Shown here one piece after another: positions 10,098 through 17,774 of a stretch of DNA of 64,000 nucleotides (position 1 is the first letter of the stretch; each line of letters opens with the position of its first letter). The notes below the pieces were generated by a model. It made no database searches, had not been told where the DNA came from, and saw only the letters and a list, made by a program, of their open reading frames with translations. Source of the stretch: Dyella telluris (lineage in GTDB: Bacteria > Pseudomonadota > Gammaproteobacteria > Xanthomonadales > Rhodanobacteraceae); the NCBI RefSeq assembly GCF_014297575.1, contig NZ_CP060412.1, positions 4,278,001 through 4,342,000 on the forward strand, read 5' to 3'. A program made the translations under genes and the position numbers.

Positions 10098-10316
10098 TCA
10101 CTTCATACGGTAGGTGATACGACCCTTGGTCAGGTCGTAAGGGGTCATCTCGACCTTCACCTTGTCGCCGGTGAGGATGCGGATGTAATGCTTGCGCATG
10201 CGGCCGGAAATATGGGCCGTAATGACGTGGCCGTTTTCCAGCTGCACGCGGAACATGGTGTTGGGCAGGGTCTCCTGGACCGTGCCTTCCATTTCGATGA
10301 CGTCGTCTTTGGCCAT
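10098..10316 (-). CDS. infA: Translation initiation factor IF-1
   Basis: IF-1 occupies the ribosomal A site during initiation. The 72-residue product is a single OB fold, [19 protein letters not shown] through [16 protein letters not shown], matching the family in both length and sequence. The ATG at 10316 begins the canonical MAKDD; an upstream in-frame start at 10346 would add ten non-conserved residues. In many gammaproteobacteria infA lies near clpSA, as here, but on the opposite strand. Confidence 0.97.
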   Translation of the reverse strand: MAKDDVIEMEGTVQETLPNTMFRVQLENGHVITAHISGRMRKHYIRILTGDKVKVEMTPYDLTKGRITYRMK

Positions 10317-10568
10317 GCGTTCCGGTGAGGGCAAGGCAGCCGTCATGGCTGCGTAAGCCGACGATTATGCCACGGAAGTTCGTCGGATGCTCTCGTTCTG
10401 TTCAGCGCGGCTCCCCGGGGCCCTGTCTGCGGGTCGGCCAAAGCCCGCCGGGGACCAGGGCCTGGCCTTGGGCGAAGAGCGTGCAACCGTCAGGTCGAGG
10501 CGGCCAACGTATTGAAATCAAAGAAAGCCGGAGCCAACGGGCGAGCAGATGGGACGCGCCTGCCGGGG

Positions 10569-10844
10569 TCAGCCGAACTGCTCGTCGAGCTTGCGGCGGA
10601 TCTCCTGCTCGACCATGCCCTTCAGCGGCGCCAGCATCATGCCGAGCTCGGCGGTGACATGAACCACGTCGCTGCCTACGGCAATGCTGCCGTTCACGCC
10701 CGGCCGCGAGAAACGAAACGTGTCGCCCTGCCACTGGCCTTCCATGCCGAACTTTTCCTGCATGCGCGCCGCCACCTTGTCGACCACTGCGCGGGCATCG
10801 GCGACGGGAAGCTGGTGCGGGCGGCGGATATCGATCTTCGGCAT
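10569..10844 (-). CDS. Polyhydroxyalkanoic acid system family protein
   Basis: A 91-residue protein beginning MPKIDIRRPHQLPVADARA and containing VAARMQEKFGMEGQW, VNGSIAV, VTAELGMML and ending QEIRRKLDEQF. This fits the small family annotated as polyhydroxyalkanoic acid system or PHA-granule-region proteins. Its biochemical role is unknown, and no PHA synthase or phasin gene lies in this window, so a direct PHA role is not supported by context. The ATG at 10844 marks the start of conserved sequence; an upstream frame to 10982 is unlikely to be translated. Confidence 0.75.
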   Translation of the reverse strand: MPKIDIRRPHQLPVADARAVVDKVAARMQEKFGMEGQWQGDTFRFSRPGVNGSIAVGSDVVHVTAELGMMLAPLKGMVEQEIRRKLDEQFG

Positions 10845-11067
10845 GGCGGCATTCCTGTGTGCGCAAAACATGCATGGTATGCCAGACCGCAGGCCAAGCG
10901 CCTGTTTACGCTCTGCCCGCAAACAGAATCCGGCGTGCGCTGCGTAGAGAGCGTAAAACAGACTCGTGAGGCGGACTGCCATGTGTCGCCGGTGTTGGCA
11001 AGCGAAACAGACACTGAAATACGCAGGCTTCTGCTAGAGTCCCGGCCGTCCATCGACTGGTTCACTG

Positions 11068-11835
11068 ATGCGCATCGAGTTTCCCAATTCGCCCCGAGAG
11101 GATTTCCACTGGGACAGCCCTGCGTTGCGCATCGGCAGCGCGCCGGACAATGACCTGATCCTTGCCGCCCACCAGGCGGGCGCCTATCACCTGCGCATCC
11201 AGCTGGACCGCCGGGGCTGGGTGTTGCAGGTACTTCCGCAGGGCAACCGCATCTACGTCAATGCGCGTCCGGTGCGCGAAAAGGCACTGCTGCGCGCCGG
11301 TGACATCCTCAGTGTGGGTGACTGCCGCATGCTGCTGCGCACCGACGAAGAACCGGCGCACAACCTGCCCGTGACGGTGCCCGCCGAGGGGCGCTGTACG
11401 GTGGCCTTGCGTGTCGTGGCCGGGCCGCTCTCCGGGCGCGTGCTGTCATTACAGAGCAAGCTGGAGCTGGGGCCGCACGGCCGCATTCCGCTGGAGCTGC
11501 CGCAGGGTGAAACGGCGTCGCTGGCCGTGTTCTGGCGTGATGGCCAACTGACGCTGGAGGCCGGGCAGCAATCCGCGCGGTACCCGCTGCGCGTGAACGG
11601 AGCCCCGGTAACGCAGGCGGCTTTGCGGCCGGGCGACCAGGTCGGCCTGGGCATGCATCGCTTCGTGGTCGATGCGCCGGGCCTGGAGCCCGAGCCGGAG
11701 ATCGTCCAGCCCCAGCCCGAGGCATCCCACTTGCCCGAGGAAGACGCGGGCCCGCGCGGCGAGGTGTGGTGGCTTATCGCGACCGCCGCCGTGTTGGCGC
11801 TGGGCATTGCCGTGGCGCTGCTGGTGCGCTTCTGA
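11068..11835 (+). CDS. FHA-domain protein with C-terminal membrane anchor
   Basis: A 255-residue protein. The N-terminal part (about 1-95) is a forkhead-associated fold with IGSAPDNDLIL (Gly-Ser of the phosphothreonine pocket), a later HLRIQLD and NRIYVNARPV, then LRAGDILSVGDCRMLL. A second, weaker repeat of the same kind spans about 110-210 (NGAPVTQAALRPGDQVGLG). An acidic, proline-rich linker leads to one transmembrane helix (VWWLIATAAVLALGIAVALLV) and a short cytoplasmic-like RF end. FHA domains bind phosphothreonine, but no Ser/Thr kinase is in the window. The partner is unknown. Confidence 0.7.
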   Translation: MRIEFPNSPREDFHWDSPALRIGSAPDNDLILAAHQAGAYHLRIQLDRRGWVLQVLPQGNRIYVNARPVREKALLRAGDILSVGDCRMLLRTDEEPAHNLPVTVPAEGRCTVALRVVAGPLSGRVLSLQSKLELGPHGRIPLELPQGETASLAVFWRDGQLTLEAGQQSARYPLRVNGAPVTQAALRPGDQVGLGMHRFVVDAPGLEPEPEIVQPQPEASHLPEEDAGPRGEVWWLIATAAVLALGIAVALLVRF

Positions 11836-11873
11836 GGCAATCCGCCGGCACGTGATCTGCCCGCGGAATTCGG

Positions 11874-11904
11874 TTGACGCCGTGTTGTTGCGACGCGGCA
11901 TAAT
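11874..11904 (+). promoter_or_regulatory. Putative sigma-70 promoter of serC
   Basis: TTGACG at 11874-11879 and CATAAT at 11899-11904 are separated by 19 bases, longer than ideal. They lie 30 bases upstream of the serC start. Confidence 0.45.
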
Positions 11905-11934
11905 GCGGCGACCTTCCCAGCCTAGGCGTCGTCA

Positions 11935-13020
11935 GTGAGCAGACTCTGGAATTTCAGCGCGGGTCCCGCCGCGCTGCCGCAACCCGTCCTCGAACGCGCT
12001 CAGCGCGAACTGCTCGACTGGCAGGGTTGCGGTGCCTCCGTCATGGAGCTGTCCCACCGCGGCAAGCTCTTCATGGGGCTGGCCCGCCAGGCCGAGGCTG
12101 ACCTCCGTGAGTTGCTGGCGATTCCCGAGAACTACGCCGTGCTGTTCCTGCAGGGTGGCGCCACACAGCATTTCGCCCAGATTCCCATGAACCTGGCGGG
12201 CGAGGGCGACAGCGCCGACTACATCATCACCGGCCATTGGGGCGAGAAGGCGGCGAGCGAAGCGGCGCCCTACGTCAAGGTGAATGTCGCCGCGAGCAGC
12301 AAGGGCGAAAACTACCTGCGCGTGCCGCCGCGCGAGACGTGGCAGCTCGATGCACGCTCCGCCTACGTGCACTACACGCCGAACGAAACCATTCACGGCG
12401 TGGAATTCCACGATATTCCGGAAGTGGGCGATGTGCCGCTGGTGGCGGACATGTCGTCGGACATCCTGTCCGGCCCCATCGACGTATGGAAGTTCGGGCT
12501 GATCTATGCCGGCGCGCAGAAGAACATCGGCCCGTCGGGCCTGGTGATCCTGATCGTCCGCCGCGACCTGCTCGAGCGCGCCACGCGGCCCATGGCGCGT
12601 ATCTTCCGCTACGCCGATCACGCGGCGAACGATTCCATGCTCAATACGCCCAACACGTGGGGCTGGTATCTGGCAGGGCTCACCTTCGAGTGGCTGAGGG
12701 AGCAGGGTGGCCTGGCGGCGATGCGCGAGCGCAACGCGGCGAAGGCGGCGTTGCTGTACGGCGCGATCGACGGCTCGGGCGGTTATTACAGCAACCCGAT
12801 CGAGCACGCCTCGCGTTCGCGCATGAATGTGCCGTTCACGCTGCACGACAGCGCGCTGGATGCCGATTTCCTCAAGGAATCGGAAGCCGCCGGCCTGCTG
12901 GCACTGAAGGGGCACAAGGCCGTGGGCGGCATGCGTGCCTCGCTCTACAACGCCGTGCCGCTGGAAGCGGTGCAGGCCTTGGTGGCGTTCATGCAGGATT
13001 TTGCCAAACGTCACGGATGA
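11935..13020 (+). CDS. serC: Phosphoserine aminotransferase
   Basis: SerC is a PLP enzyme that converts 3-phosphohydroxypyruvate and glutamate to phosphoserine; it also serves pyridoxal-phosphate synthesis. The 361-residue protein starts with the characteristic [11 protein letters not shown] and has SHRGKLFM and [15 protein letters not shown]. The PLP-binding lysine is K196 in [11 protein letters not shown]. The C-terminus, [14 protein letters not shown], is typical. The start is GTG at 11935. It is the first gene of a serC-pheA-aroA run. Confidence 0.97.
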   Translation: MSRLWNFSAGPAALPQPVLERAQRELLDWQGCGASVMELSHRGKLFMGLARQAEADLRELLAIPENYAVLFLQGGATQHFAQIPMNLAGEGDSADYIITGHWGEKAASEAAPYVKVNVAASSKGENYLRVPPRETWQLDARSAYVHYTPNETIHGVEFHDIPEVGDVPLVADMSSDILSGPIDVWKFGLIYAGAQKNIGPSGLVILIVRRDLLERATRPMARIFRYADHAANDSMLNTPNTWGWYLAGLTFEWLREQGGLAAMRERNAAKAALLYGAIDGSGGYYSNPIEHASRSRMNVPFTLHDSALDADFLKESEAAGLLALKGHKAVGGMRASLYNAVPLEAVQALVAFMQDFAKRHG

Positions 13021-13035
13021 AACCGTTGCACGGTG

Positions 13036-13095
13036 ATGGGGTATCGGGGATAGTCCCCGGTTCCCCATTTGGACTTCTTTCCATCTGTAGTCCCC
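13036..13095 (+). promoter_or_regulatory. Stem-loop and repeated TAGTCCCC between serC and pheA
   Basis: An extended hairpin has an outer stem ATGGGG/CCCCAT (13036-13041, 13063-13068) and an inner stem CGGGGA/TCCCCG around a TAG loop (13045-13059). The octamer TAGTCCCC occurs at 13051-13058, inside the hairpin, and again at 13088-13095, five bases before the pheA ATG. The GGGGA arm could therefore pair with either copy. There is no poly-T tract. Confidence 0.4.
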
Positions 13096-13099
13096 AGAC

Positions 13100-14188
13100 A
13101 TGACTGACAAGAAATCTTCGCTTTCCGACGTACGCGAACGCATCGACAGCATCGACCAGCAGATCCAGCAGCTGATTTCCGAGCGCGCCGGCTGGGCGCA
13201 GGAAGTGGCTCGCGTGAAGGGTGAAGGGCTTTCGGCGATCGACTATTACCGACCGGAACGCGAGGCACACGTGCTGCGCATGGTGGTGGACCGCAACAAC
13301 GGCCCGCTCACCGACGTGGAAATGGTGCGCTTGTTCCGCGAGATCATGTCGTCCTGCCTGGCGCAGGAGGATCCGCTCAAGGTGGGTTTCCTCGGCCCCG
13401 AGGGCACCTTCAGCGAGCAGGCAGTGCGCAAGCACTTCGGGCACGCGGCTTACGGCCTGCCGTTGGGAAGCATCGAGGAAGTGTTCCAGGAAGTGGCTGC
13501 CGGCCATGCCGATTTCGGCGTGGTGCCGGTGGAGAATTCCGGGCAGGGCATGATCCAGGTGACGCTGGACATGTTCCTGACCTCCAAGGCCACCATCTGC
13601 GGCGAAGTCGAGTTGCGCGTGCACCAGTGCCTGCATTCGCTCAATGGCAAGCTGGAAGGCATCAAGCGCGTTTACGCCCATGCCCAGTCCTTGCAGCAGT
13701 GCAAGACGTGGTTGCGCATCAACCTGCCTGGCGTGGAATGCGTGGCGGTGAGCAGCAACGCCGAAGCGGCGCGCCTGGCGCGTCATGCGGATGACGTCGC
13801 AGCCATTGCCGGCGAAACCGCAGGTCGCGTCTATGGCCTGAAAACGGTGGCCAATGGCATCGAGGATCGCGCGGACAACACCACGCGCTTCCTGGTGATC
13901 GGCCGCTCGCTATTCCCGGCGTCAGGCAACGACCGCACGTCGTTGCTGATCACGGTGAACGACAAGCCGGGCGCGCTGTACCACGTGCTCAAGCCGTTCG
14001 CCGAGCATGGCATCAGCCTCAACCGCATCGAGTCGCGCCCGGCGCACTCGGGCAAGTGGCAGTACGCCTTCTTCATCGATGTCTCCGGCCATATCAACGA
14101 TGGGCCGCTGCAGGCCGCGATGAAGGAGATGGGCGACGCCGCCGCGCAGGTGCGCGTGCTTGGCTCGTACCCGGTGGCGTTGCCCTGA
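13100..14188 (+). CDS. pheA: Bifunctional chorismate mutase/prephenate dehydratase
   Basis: PheA (P-protein) converts chorismate to prephenate and then to phenylpyruvate for phenylalanine synthesis. The 362-residue protein has the AroQ-type chorismate mutase at about 1-90 (VRERIDSIDQQIQQLISERA), then the dehydratase from about 94 (VGFLGPEGTFSEQAV). The catalytic TRF motif is at 262-264, and an ACT domain at about 276-355 carries the Phe-binding ESRPA motif. Feedback inhibition by phenylalanine is expected from the ACT domain. No purine-rich ribosome-binding site is visible before the ATG; the region instead holds a repeated TAGTCCCC. Confidence 0.96.
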   Translation: MTDKKSSLSDVRERIDSIDQQIQQLISERAGWAQEVARVKGEGLSAIDYYRPEREAHVLRMVVDRNNGPLTDVEMVRLFREIMSSCLAQEDPLKVGFLGPEGTFSEQAVRKHFGHAAYGLPLGSIEEVFQEVAAGHADFGVVPVENSGQGMIQVTLDMFLTSKATICGEVELRVHQCLHSLNGKLEGIKRVYAHAQSLQQCKTWLRINLPGVECVAVSSNAEAARLARHADDVAAIAGETAGRVYGLKTVANGIEDRADNTTRFLVIGRSLFPASGNDRTSLLITVNDKPGALYHVLKPFAEHGISLNRIESRPAHSGKWQYAFFIDVSGHINDGPLQAAMKEMGDAAAQVRVLGSYPVALP

Positions 14189-14198
14189 CCTAGCTGTC

Positions 14199-14218
14199 GG
14201 GCCGCCGTCTGGCGGCCC
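14199..14218 (+). promoter_or_regulatory. Perfect hairpin between pheA and aroA
   Basis: GGGCCGCC (14199-14206) and GGCGGCCC (14211-14218) form an 8-bp perfect stem with a GTCT loop. It ends just before the GGAG ribosome-binding site of aroA. No T tract follows, so termination is uncertain. It may tune read-through or aroA translation. Confidence 0.5.
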
Positions 14219-14230
14219 ATGGAGAATTTC

Positions 14231-15535
14231 GTGACCCGACTCGACTGGACCAGTCACCACGCCCGCGCGCTCAAGGGCAGCCTGCGCGTGCCCGGCGATA
14301 AATCCGTTTCTCACCGCGCGCTCATGCTTGGCGCGCTGGCGGAAGGTACGTCGCACATTCGCGGCTTCCTGGAAGGCGAAGACACCCGTGCAACGGCCGC
14401 CGTGCTGCAGCAGCTGGGCGTGCGCATCGATGCACCCGCCGACGGCGAGCGCGTGGTGCATGGCGTGGGCCTGCATGGCCTGCGCGGCACGACGGCCTTG
14501 CTCGACTGCGGCAACGCCGGCACGGGCATGCGCCTGCTGGCCGGTCTGCTGGCCGGACAGGCGTTCGACAGCACGCTGGTGGGCGATGAGTCCCTGTCCC
14601 GTCGGCCGATGCGCCGCGTGACCGATCCGCTGGCCCGCATGGGGGCGAAGATCGACACGCAGGAAGGCCTGCCGCCGCTGCAGGTGCGCGGGGGCCAGGC
14701 GCTTCAGGGCATCAGCTATACGCTGCCGGTGGCCAGCGCGCAGGTGAAGTCGGCACTGCTGCTGGCAGGCCTTTACGCGCAAGGTGAGACGGAAGTGATC
14801 GAGCCGCACCCCACGCGCGATTACACCGAGCGCATGCTGGCTGCCTTCGGTTGGCCGATTGATTTTGCGCCGGGCCGTGCACGCCTCAGCGGCGGACACA
14901 CGCTGCGCGCCACGGATGTGGATGTGCCGGCCGATTTCTCTTCTGCCGCATTCTTCCTGGTGGCCGGCAGCATCGTGCCGGGTTCCGAACTGCGGCTGCA
15001 GGCGGTCGGGCTCAATCCCCGTCGCACCGGTCTGCTGCAGGCGCTGCGCCTGATGGGTGCGGATATCCGCGTGGAGAACGAACGCGAGAGCGGCGGCGAG
15101 CCGGTGGGCGATCTGCTGGTGCGACATGCGCCCCTGCATGGCATCGAGCTGCCGGAGGTGCTGGTGCCGGACATGATCGACGAATTCCCCGCCTTGTTCG
15201 TCGCCGCCATGGCCGCCACCGGCAAGACCGTGGTGCGCGGTGCAGCCGAGCTGCGCGTGAAGGAGTCCGATCGCCTGGCCACCATGGCGACCGGCCTGCG
15301 CGCGCTGGGTGCGCACATCGACGAAGTGCCCGATGGCGCGACCATCCAAGGTGGACCGCTCAGCGGCGGAGCCATCGAAAGCCATGGTGATCACCGCATT
15401 GCGATGAGCTTCGCCGTGGCAGGGCTCATTGCCAACGGCGCGGTGCGCATCAACGACTGCGACAACGTGGCGACCTCGTTCCCGGGGTTCCTGGAACTGG
15501 CCAACGGTTGCGGCTTCGACCTCCGGTCCGCCTGA
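14231..15535 (+). CDS. aroA: 3-phosphoshikimate 1-carboxyvinyltransferase (EPSP synthase)
   Basis: AroA joins PEP to shikimate-3-phosphate, the sixth shikimate-pathway step feeding PheA. Family signatures are LRVPGDKSVSHRALMLGALAEG, LDCGNAGTGMRL, DESLSRRPMRR and RVKESDRLATMATGL, with SHGDHRIAMSFAVAGL near the C-terminus. The GTG at 14231 is preferred: GGAG at 14221-14224 lies six bases upstream. An ATG at 14219 would abut a perfect hairpin and has no binding site. This gives 434 residues. Confidence 0.96.
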   Translation: MTRLDWTSHHARALKGSLRVPGDKSVSHRALMLGALAEGTSHIRGFLEGEDTRATAAVLQQLGVRIDAPADGERVVHGVGLHGLRGTTALLDCGNAGTGMRLLAGLLAGQAFDSTLVGDESLSRRPMRRVTDPLARMGAKIDTQEGLPPLQVRGGQALQGISYTLPVASAQVKSALLLAGLYAQGETEVIEPHPTRDYTERMLAAFGWPIDFAPGRARLSGGHTLRATDVDVPADFSSAAFFLVAGSIVPGSELRLQAVGLNPRRTGLLQALRLMGADIRVENERESGGEPVGDLLVRHAPLHGIELPEVLVPDMIDEFPALFVAAMAATGKTVVRGAAELRVKESDRLATMATGLRALGAHIDEVPDGATIQGGPLSGGAIESHGDHRIAMSFAVAGLIANGAVRINDCDNVATSFPGFLELANGCGFDLRSA

Positions 15536-15556
15536 GCGATTCGTTTCCCACCTCCG

Positions 15557-15631
15557 GTAGGAGCGCACCCCGTGCGCGACCACAATCTTGCCGTGAGGCA
15601 GGCTGTGGTCGCGCACAGGGTGCGCTGCTGC
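15557..15631. repeat. REP-like inverted repeat pair, family A (GTAGGAGCGCACC type)
   Basis: The left arm GTAGGAGCGCACCCCGTG CGCGACCAC (15557-15583) and the right arm GTGGTCGCGCACAGGGTG CGCTGCTGC (15605-15631) are near-perfect reverse complements around a 21-base loop. Two further pairs occur at 37719-37853 and 41133-41213. The element fills the aroA-kdsB gap. Confidence 0.8.
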
Positions 15632-15703
15632 AGGGACTGCTGACACTCCACTCGCCGAGGTGAGTGCCAGCAGCTACCCTTGGCATCCGCCTACGAGGTT
15701 GCC

Positions 15704-16477
15704 ATGTCCGTCGCCACGCCTTCCTTCATCGTCGCCATTCCGGCGCGTTACGGTTCCACCCGTCTGCCGGCCAAGCCGCTGCGCGAGATCGCCGGCGTTC
15801 CCATGGTGGTGCGCGTTGCTCAGCGCGCGCTGGAAGCGGGGGCCTCGCAGGTGGTCGTGGCCACCGACGATCAGCGCATCGTCGATGCGTTGCAAGGGCA
15901 GGGTGTGGATGTCTGCATGACGCGCGCCGATCACGCCTCGGGCAGCGATCGCCTGGCCGAGTGCGCCGAGCACTATGGCTGGGCCGACGATGCCATCGTG
16001 GTGAACCTGCAGGGCGATGAGCCGTTCGCGCCGGCGGCCGGTATTCGCGAAGTGGCGCGGGCGCTGGCCGAGGACGACGCGCCCATGGCCACGCTGGCCA
16101 CGCCCATTGCCGACGCGCACGAGCTGTTCGATCCGAATGTGGTGAAGCTGGTGCGTTCGGCGCAGGGGCGTGCGCTCTACTTCAGTCGTGCGCCGGCACC
16201 CTGGGCGCGCGATGCCTTTGCGCTGGATCGCGATGTGCTTCCGGAAAGCGTGCCGTTCCTGCGTCACATCGGCATCTATGCGTACCGTGCGGGTTTCCTT
16301 AAGCGCTATGCAACGCTGAGCCGTACGCCGCTGGAGCAGGCCGAATCGCTGGAGCAGTTGCGCGTGCTGGAGCACGGCTTTGCCATTGCCGCGCGCCTGA
16401 CACCGGAGCCGTTTCCGCCCGGCATCGATACCGAGGGTGACCTGGCGCGTGCGGAGCGCTGGCTGGCCGGCGCCTGA
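15704..16477 (+). CDS. kdsB: 3-deoxy-manno-octulosonate cytidylyltransferase (CMP-KDO synthetase)
   Basis: KdsB activates KDO with CTP for the inner core of lipopolysaccharide. The 257-residue protein has [19 protein letters not shown] at the N-terminus (nucleotide-binding loop), [31 protein letters not shown] and [14 protein letters not shown], all family hallmarks. The ATG at 15704, with GAGG a few bases upstream, fits; an upstream TTG at 15680 is less likely. The gene follows aroA after a REP-like element. Confidence 0.96.
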   Translation: MSVATPSFIVAIPARYGSTRLPAKPLREIAGVPMVVRVAQRALEAGASQVVVATDDQRIVDALQGQGVDVCMTRADHASGSDRLAECAEHYGWADDAIVVNLQGDEPFAPAAGIREVARALAEDDAPMATLATPIADAHELFDPNVVKLVRSAQGRALYFSRAPAPWARDAFALDRDVLPESVPFLRHIGIYAYRAGFLKRYATLSRTPLEQAESLEQLRVLEHGFAIAARLTPEPFPPGIDTEGDLARAERWLAGA

Positions 16478-16481
16478 TCGC

Positions 16482-16640
16482 TCAGCGCTTCCGGCGGATC
16501 AACATCACCAGCAGACCGCCCAGCAAGAGTCCCAGCGCAAGTCCGATACCGGCGCCCCAGAGGGCGCCGTTGTTGCCGGCGACGGCCCGGCCAATGAGAA
16601 AGCCGAGCACGAACAGAATGGGTAGTGGCAGGCAGCCCAT
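16482..16640 (-). CDS. Small two-helix membrane protein (52 aa)
   Basis: Not recognised. The minus-strand frame encodes 52 residues. It reads MGCLPLPILFVLGFLIGRA, a short NNGALWGAG turn, then a second very hydrophobic Gly/Leu stretch (IGLALGLLLGGLLVMLI) ending in the basic tail RRKR. Two membrane segments and a positive C-terminus suggest a genuine small inner-membrane protein. It ends four bases from the kdsB stop, in convergent orientation. No good ribosome-binding site precedes the ATG, so expression is uncertain. Confidence 0.5.
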   Translation of the reverse strand: MGCLPLPILFVLGFLIGRAVAGNNGALWGAGIGLALGLLLGGLLVMLIRRKR

Positions 16641-16682
16641 GAGCGTCGAGGAGTCCCGTGCGCCGGTGCCGGCGTGGTCGGA

Positions 16683-17096
16683 CTATTTGTTGAACGTGAC
16701 CGGGACCTGCACGTAGCCGTCCGTCGGCACGCCGTTCTTGATGGCCGGCTTGTACGACCATTTTTTCACGGTGCGTACCGCTTCGTCGTCCAGCGACTTG
16801 GCGCCGGAAGACATCATCACGTGGTACGACTTGGCCTTGCCATCCGCACCGACCTGCACCATCACCACCACGGTGCCGGTGCCGCCGTCATTTTTCATCG
16901 TTGCCGAATAGCGCGGTGCGGGCTGGGGGCGGTCGTCGTCAACGCTGGCCGGGGTGTCGGCCTGCGTGCCACCACCGTGGCTTGCGGCGGACGATGCCGG
17001 TGCGGGTGCGTCCTGTGCACCGGTGGCAGCCAGTGCGGACTGGCCAAGGATAAGCGCGGCGGTGCAGGCCGCCAGCATGATCAGCTTGCTATTCAC
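16683..17096 (-). CDS. Exported TonB C-terminal domain protein
   Basis: A 137-residue protein with a cleavable-looking signal (SKLIMLAACTAALILGQSALA), an Ala/Pro/Ser-rich linker and a TonB C-terminal fold. The fold is recognised from GTVVVMVQVGADGKAKSYHVMMSSG, LDDEAVRTVKKWSYKPA and GYVQVPVTF. Unlike true TonB it seems secreted to the periplasm rather than anchored by an N-terminal helix. The GTG start at 17096 is preceded by GGGAGGAAGAAA, a strong ribosome-binding site, and so is preferred over longer frames. The partner receptor is unknown. Confidence 0.75.
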   Translation of the reverse strand: MNSKLIMLAACTAALILGQSALAATGAQDAPAPASSAASHGGGTQADTPASVDDDRPQPAPRYSATMKNDGGTGTVVVMVQVGADGKAKSYHVMMSSGAKSLDDEAVRTVKKWSYKPAIKNGVPTDGYVQVPVTFNK

Positions 17097-17283
17097 TTTC
17101 TTCCTCCCTGTAGGCCGACCAAGCATAGTCGTCCTTCTCATGACACAACAATCGTGCCGTCCGGCACGGCCGGAAGGGCTTGATAGTGGTGTCCCCCGCA
17201 GCCATAACGCGTATGGATGCCGATGAGACGACGCGCCCGCCATCGCCGGGCGCGCGCCGTGCCACCAGGAAACGTTCTGTCCC

Positions 17284-17757
17284 ATGAAAACCAGTGAAAA
17301 GCCGTCCATTCTGTTCGTGTGCCTGGGCAACATCTGCCGCTCACCTCTGGTCGAGGCGGTGGCGCGCCAGCGCACAGCGGAGGCGGGGCTTGTGTTGACG
17401 CTGGCCTCCTGCGGCACGGGCAACTGGCACGTGGGCAAGGGCGCGGATCCGCGCATGGTGCGTGCAGCGGCCGAGGCGGGCTATGACCTCGCCCCTCACC
17501 GGGCGCGCCAGGCACGCACCGCCGATTTCGAGGACTTCGACTGGGTGCTGGCGATGGACCAGGACAATCTCGAAACGCTGGAGGGCATGCGGCGTGGCCG
17601 CGGCGTCGAGCCTGCCCTGTTCCTGCCCTGGGCCGGCGTGGCGGCACCGGAGGAATTCCCCGATCCGTACTTCGGTGGCATGGAAGGCTTTCACCGCGCC
17701 GTGGCGCTGGCGGAGCAGGGTGTGGATGGCCTGATCGCCCGCCTGTCGGGCCGGTGA
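17284..17757 (+). CDS. Low-molecular-weight protein-tyrosine phosphatase
   Basis: A 157-residue LMW-PTP of the arsenate-reductase-like fold. The P-loop CLGNICRS fits C-X5-R-S, with nucleophile C13 and R19. The general-acid loop is present as FPDPYFGG near residue 126. Bacterial members act on tyrosine kinases of polysaccharide export or on small phosphoesters. No BY-kinase is nearby, so the substrate is open. The stop lies 17 bases before the uvrC start, suggesting co-transcription. Confidence 0.9.
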   Translation: MKTSEKPSILFVCLGNICRSPLVEAVARQRTAEAGLVLTLASCGTGNWHVGKGADPRMVRAAAEAGYDLAPHRARQARTADFEDFDWVLAMDQDNLETLEGMRRGRGVEPALFLPWAGVAAPEEFPDPYFGGMEGFHRAVALAEQGVDGLIARLSGR

Positions 17758-17774
17758 GCGGATAGAATCGACTG

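Noticed and set aside
13922..15646. Minus-strand open frame across pheA, aroA and a repeat
   Set aside because: It crosses a gene boundary and a repeat, is antisense to two clear enzymes and lacks any motif.
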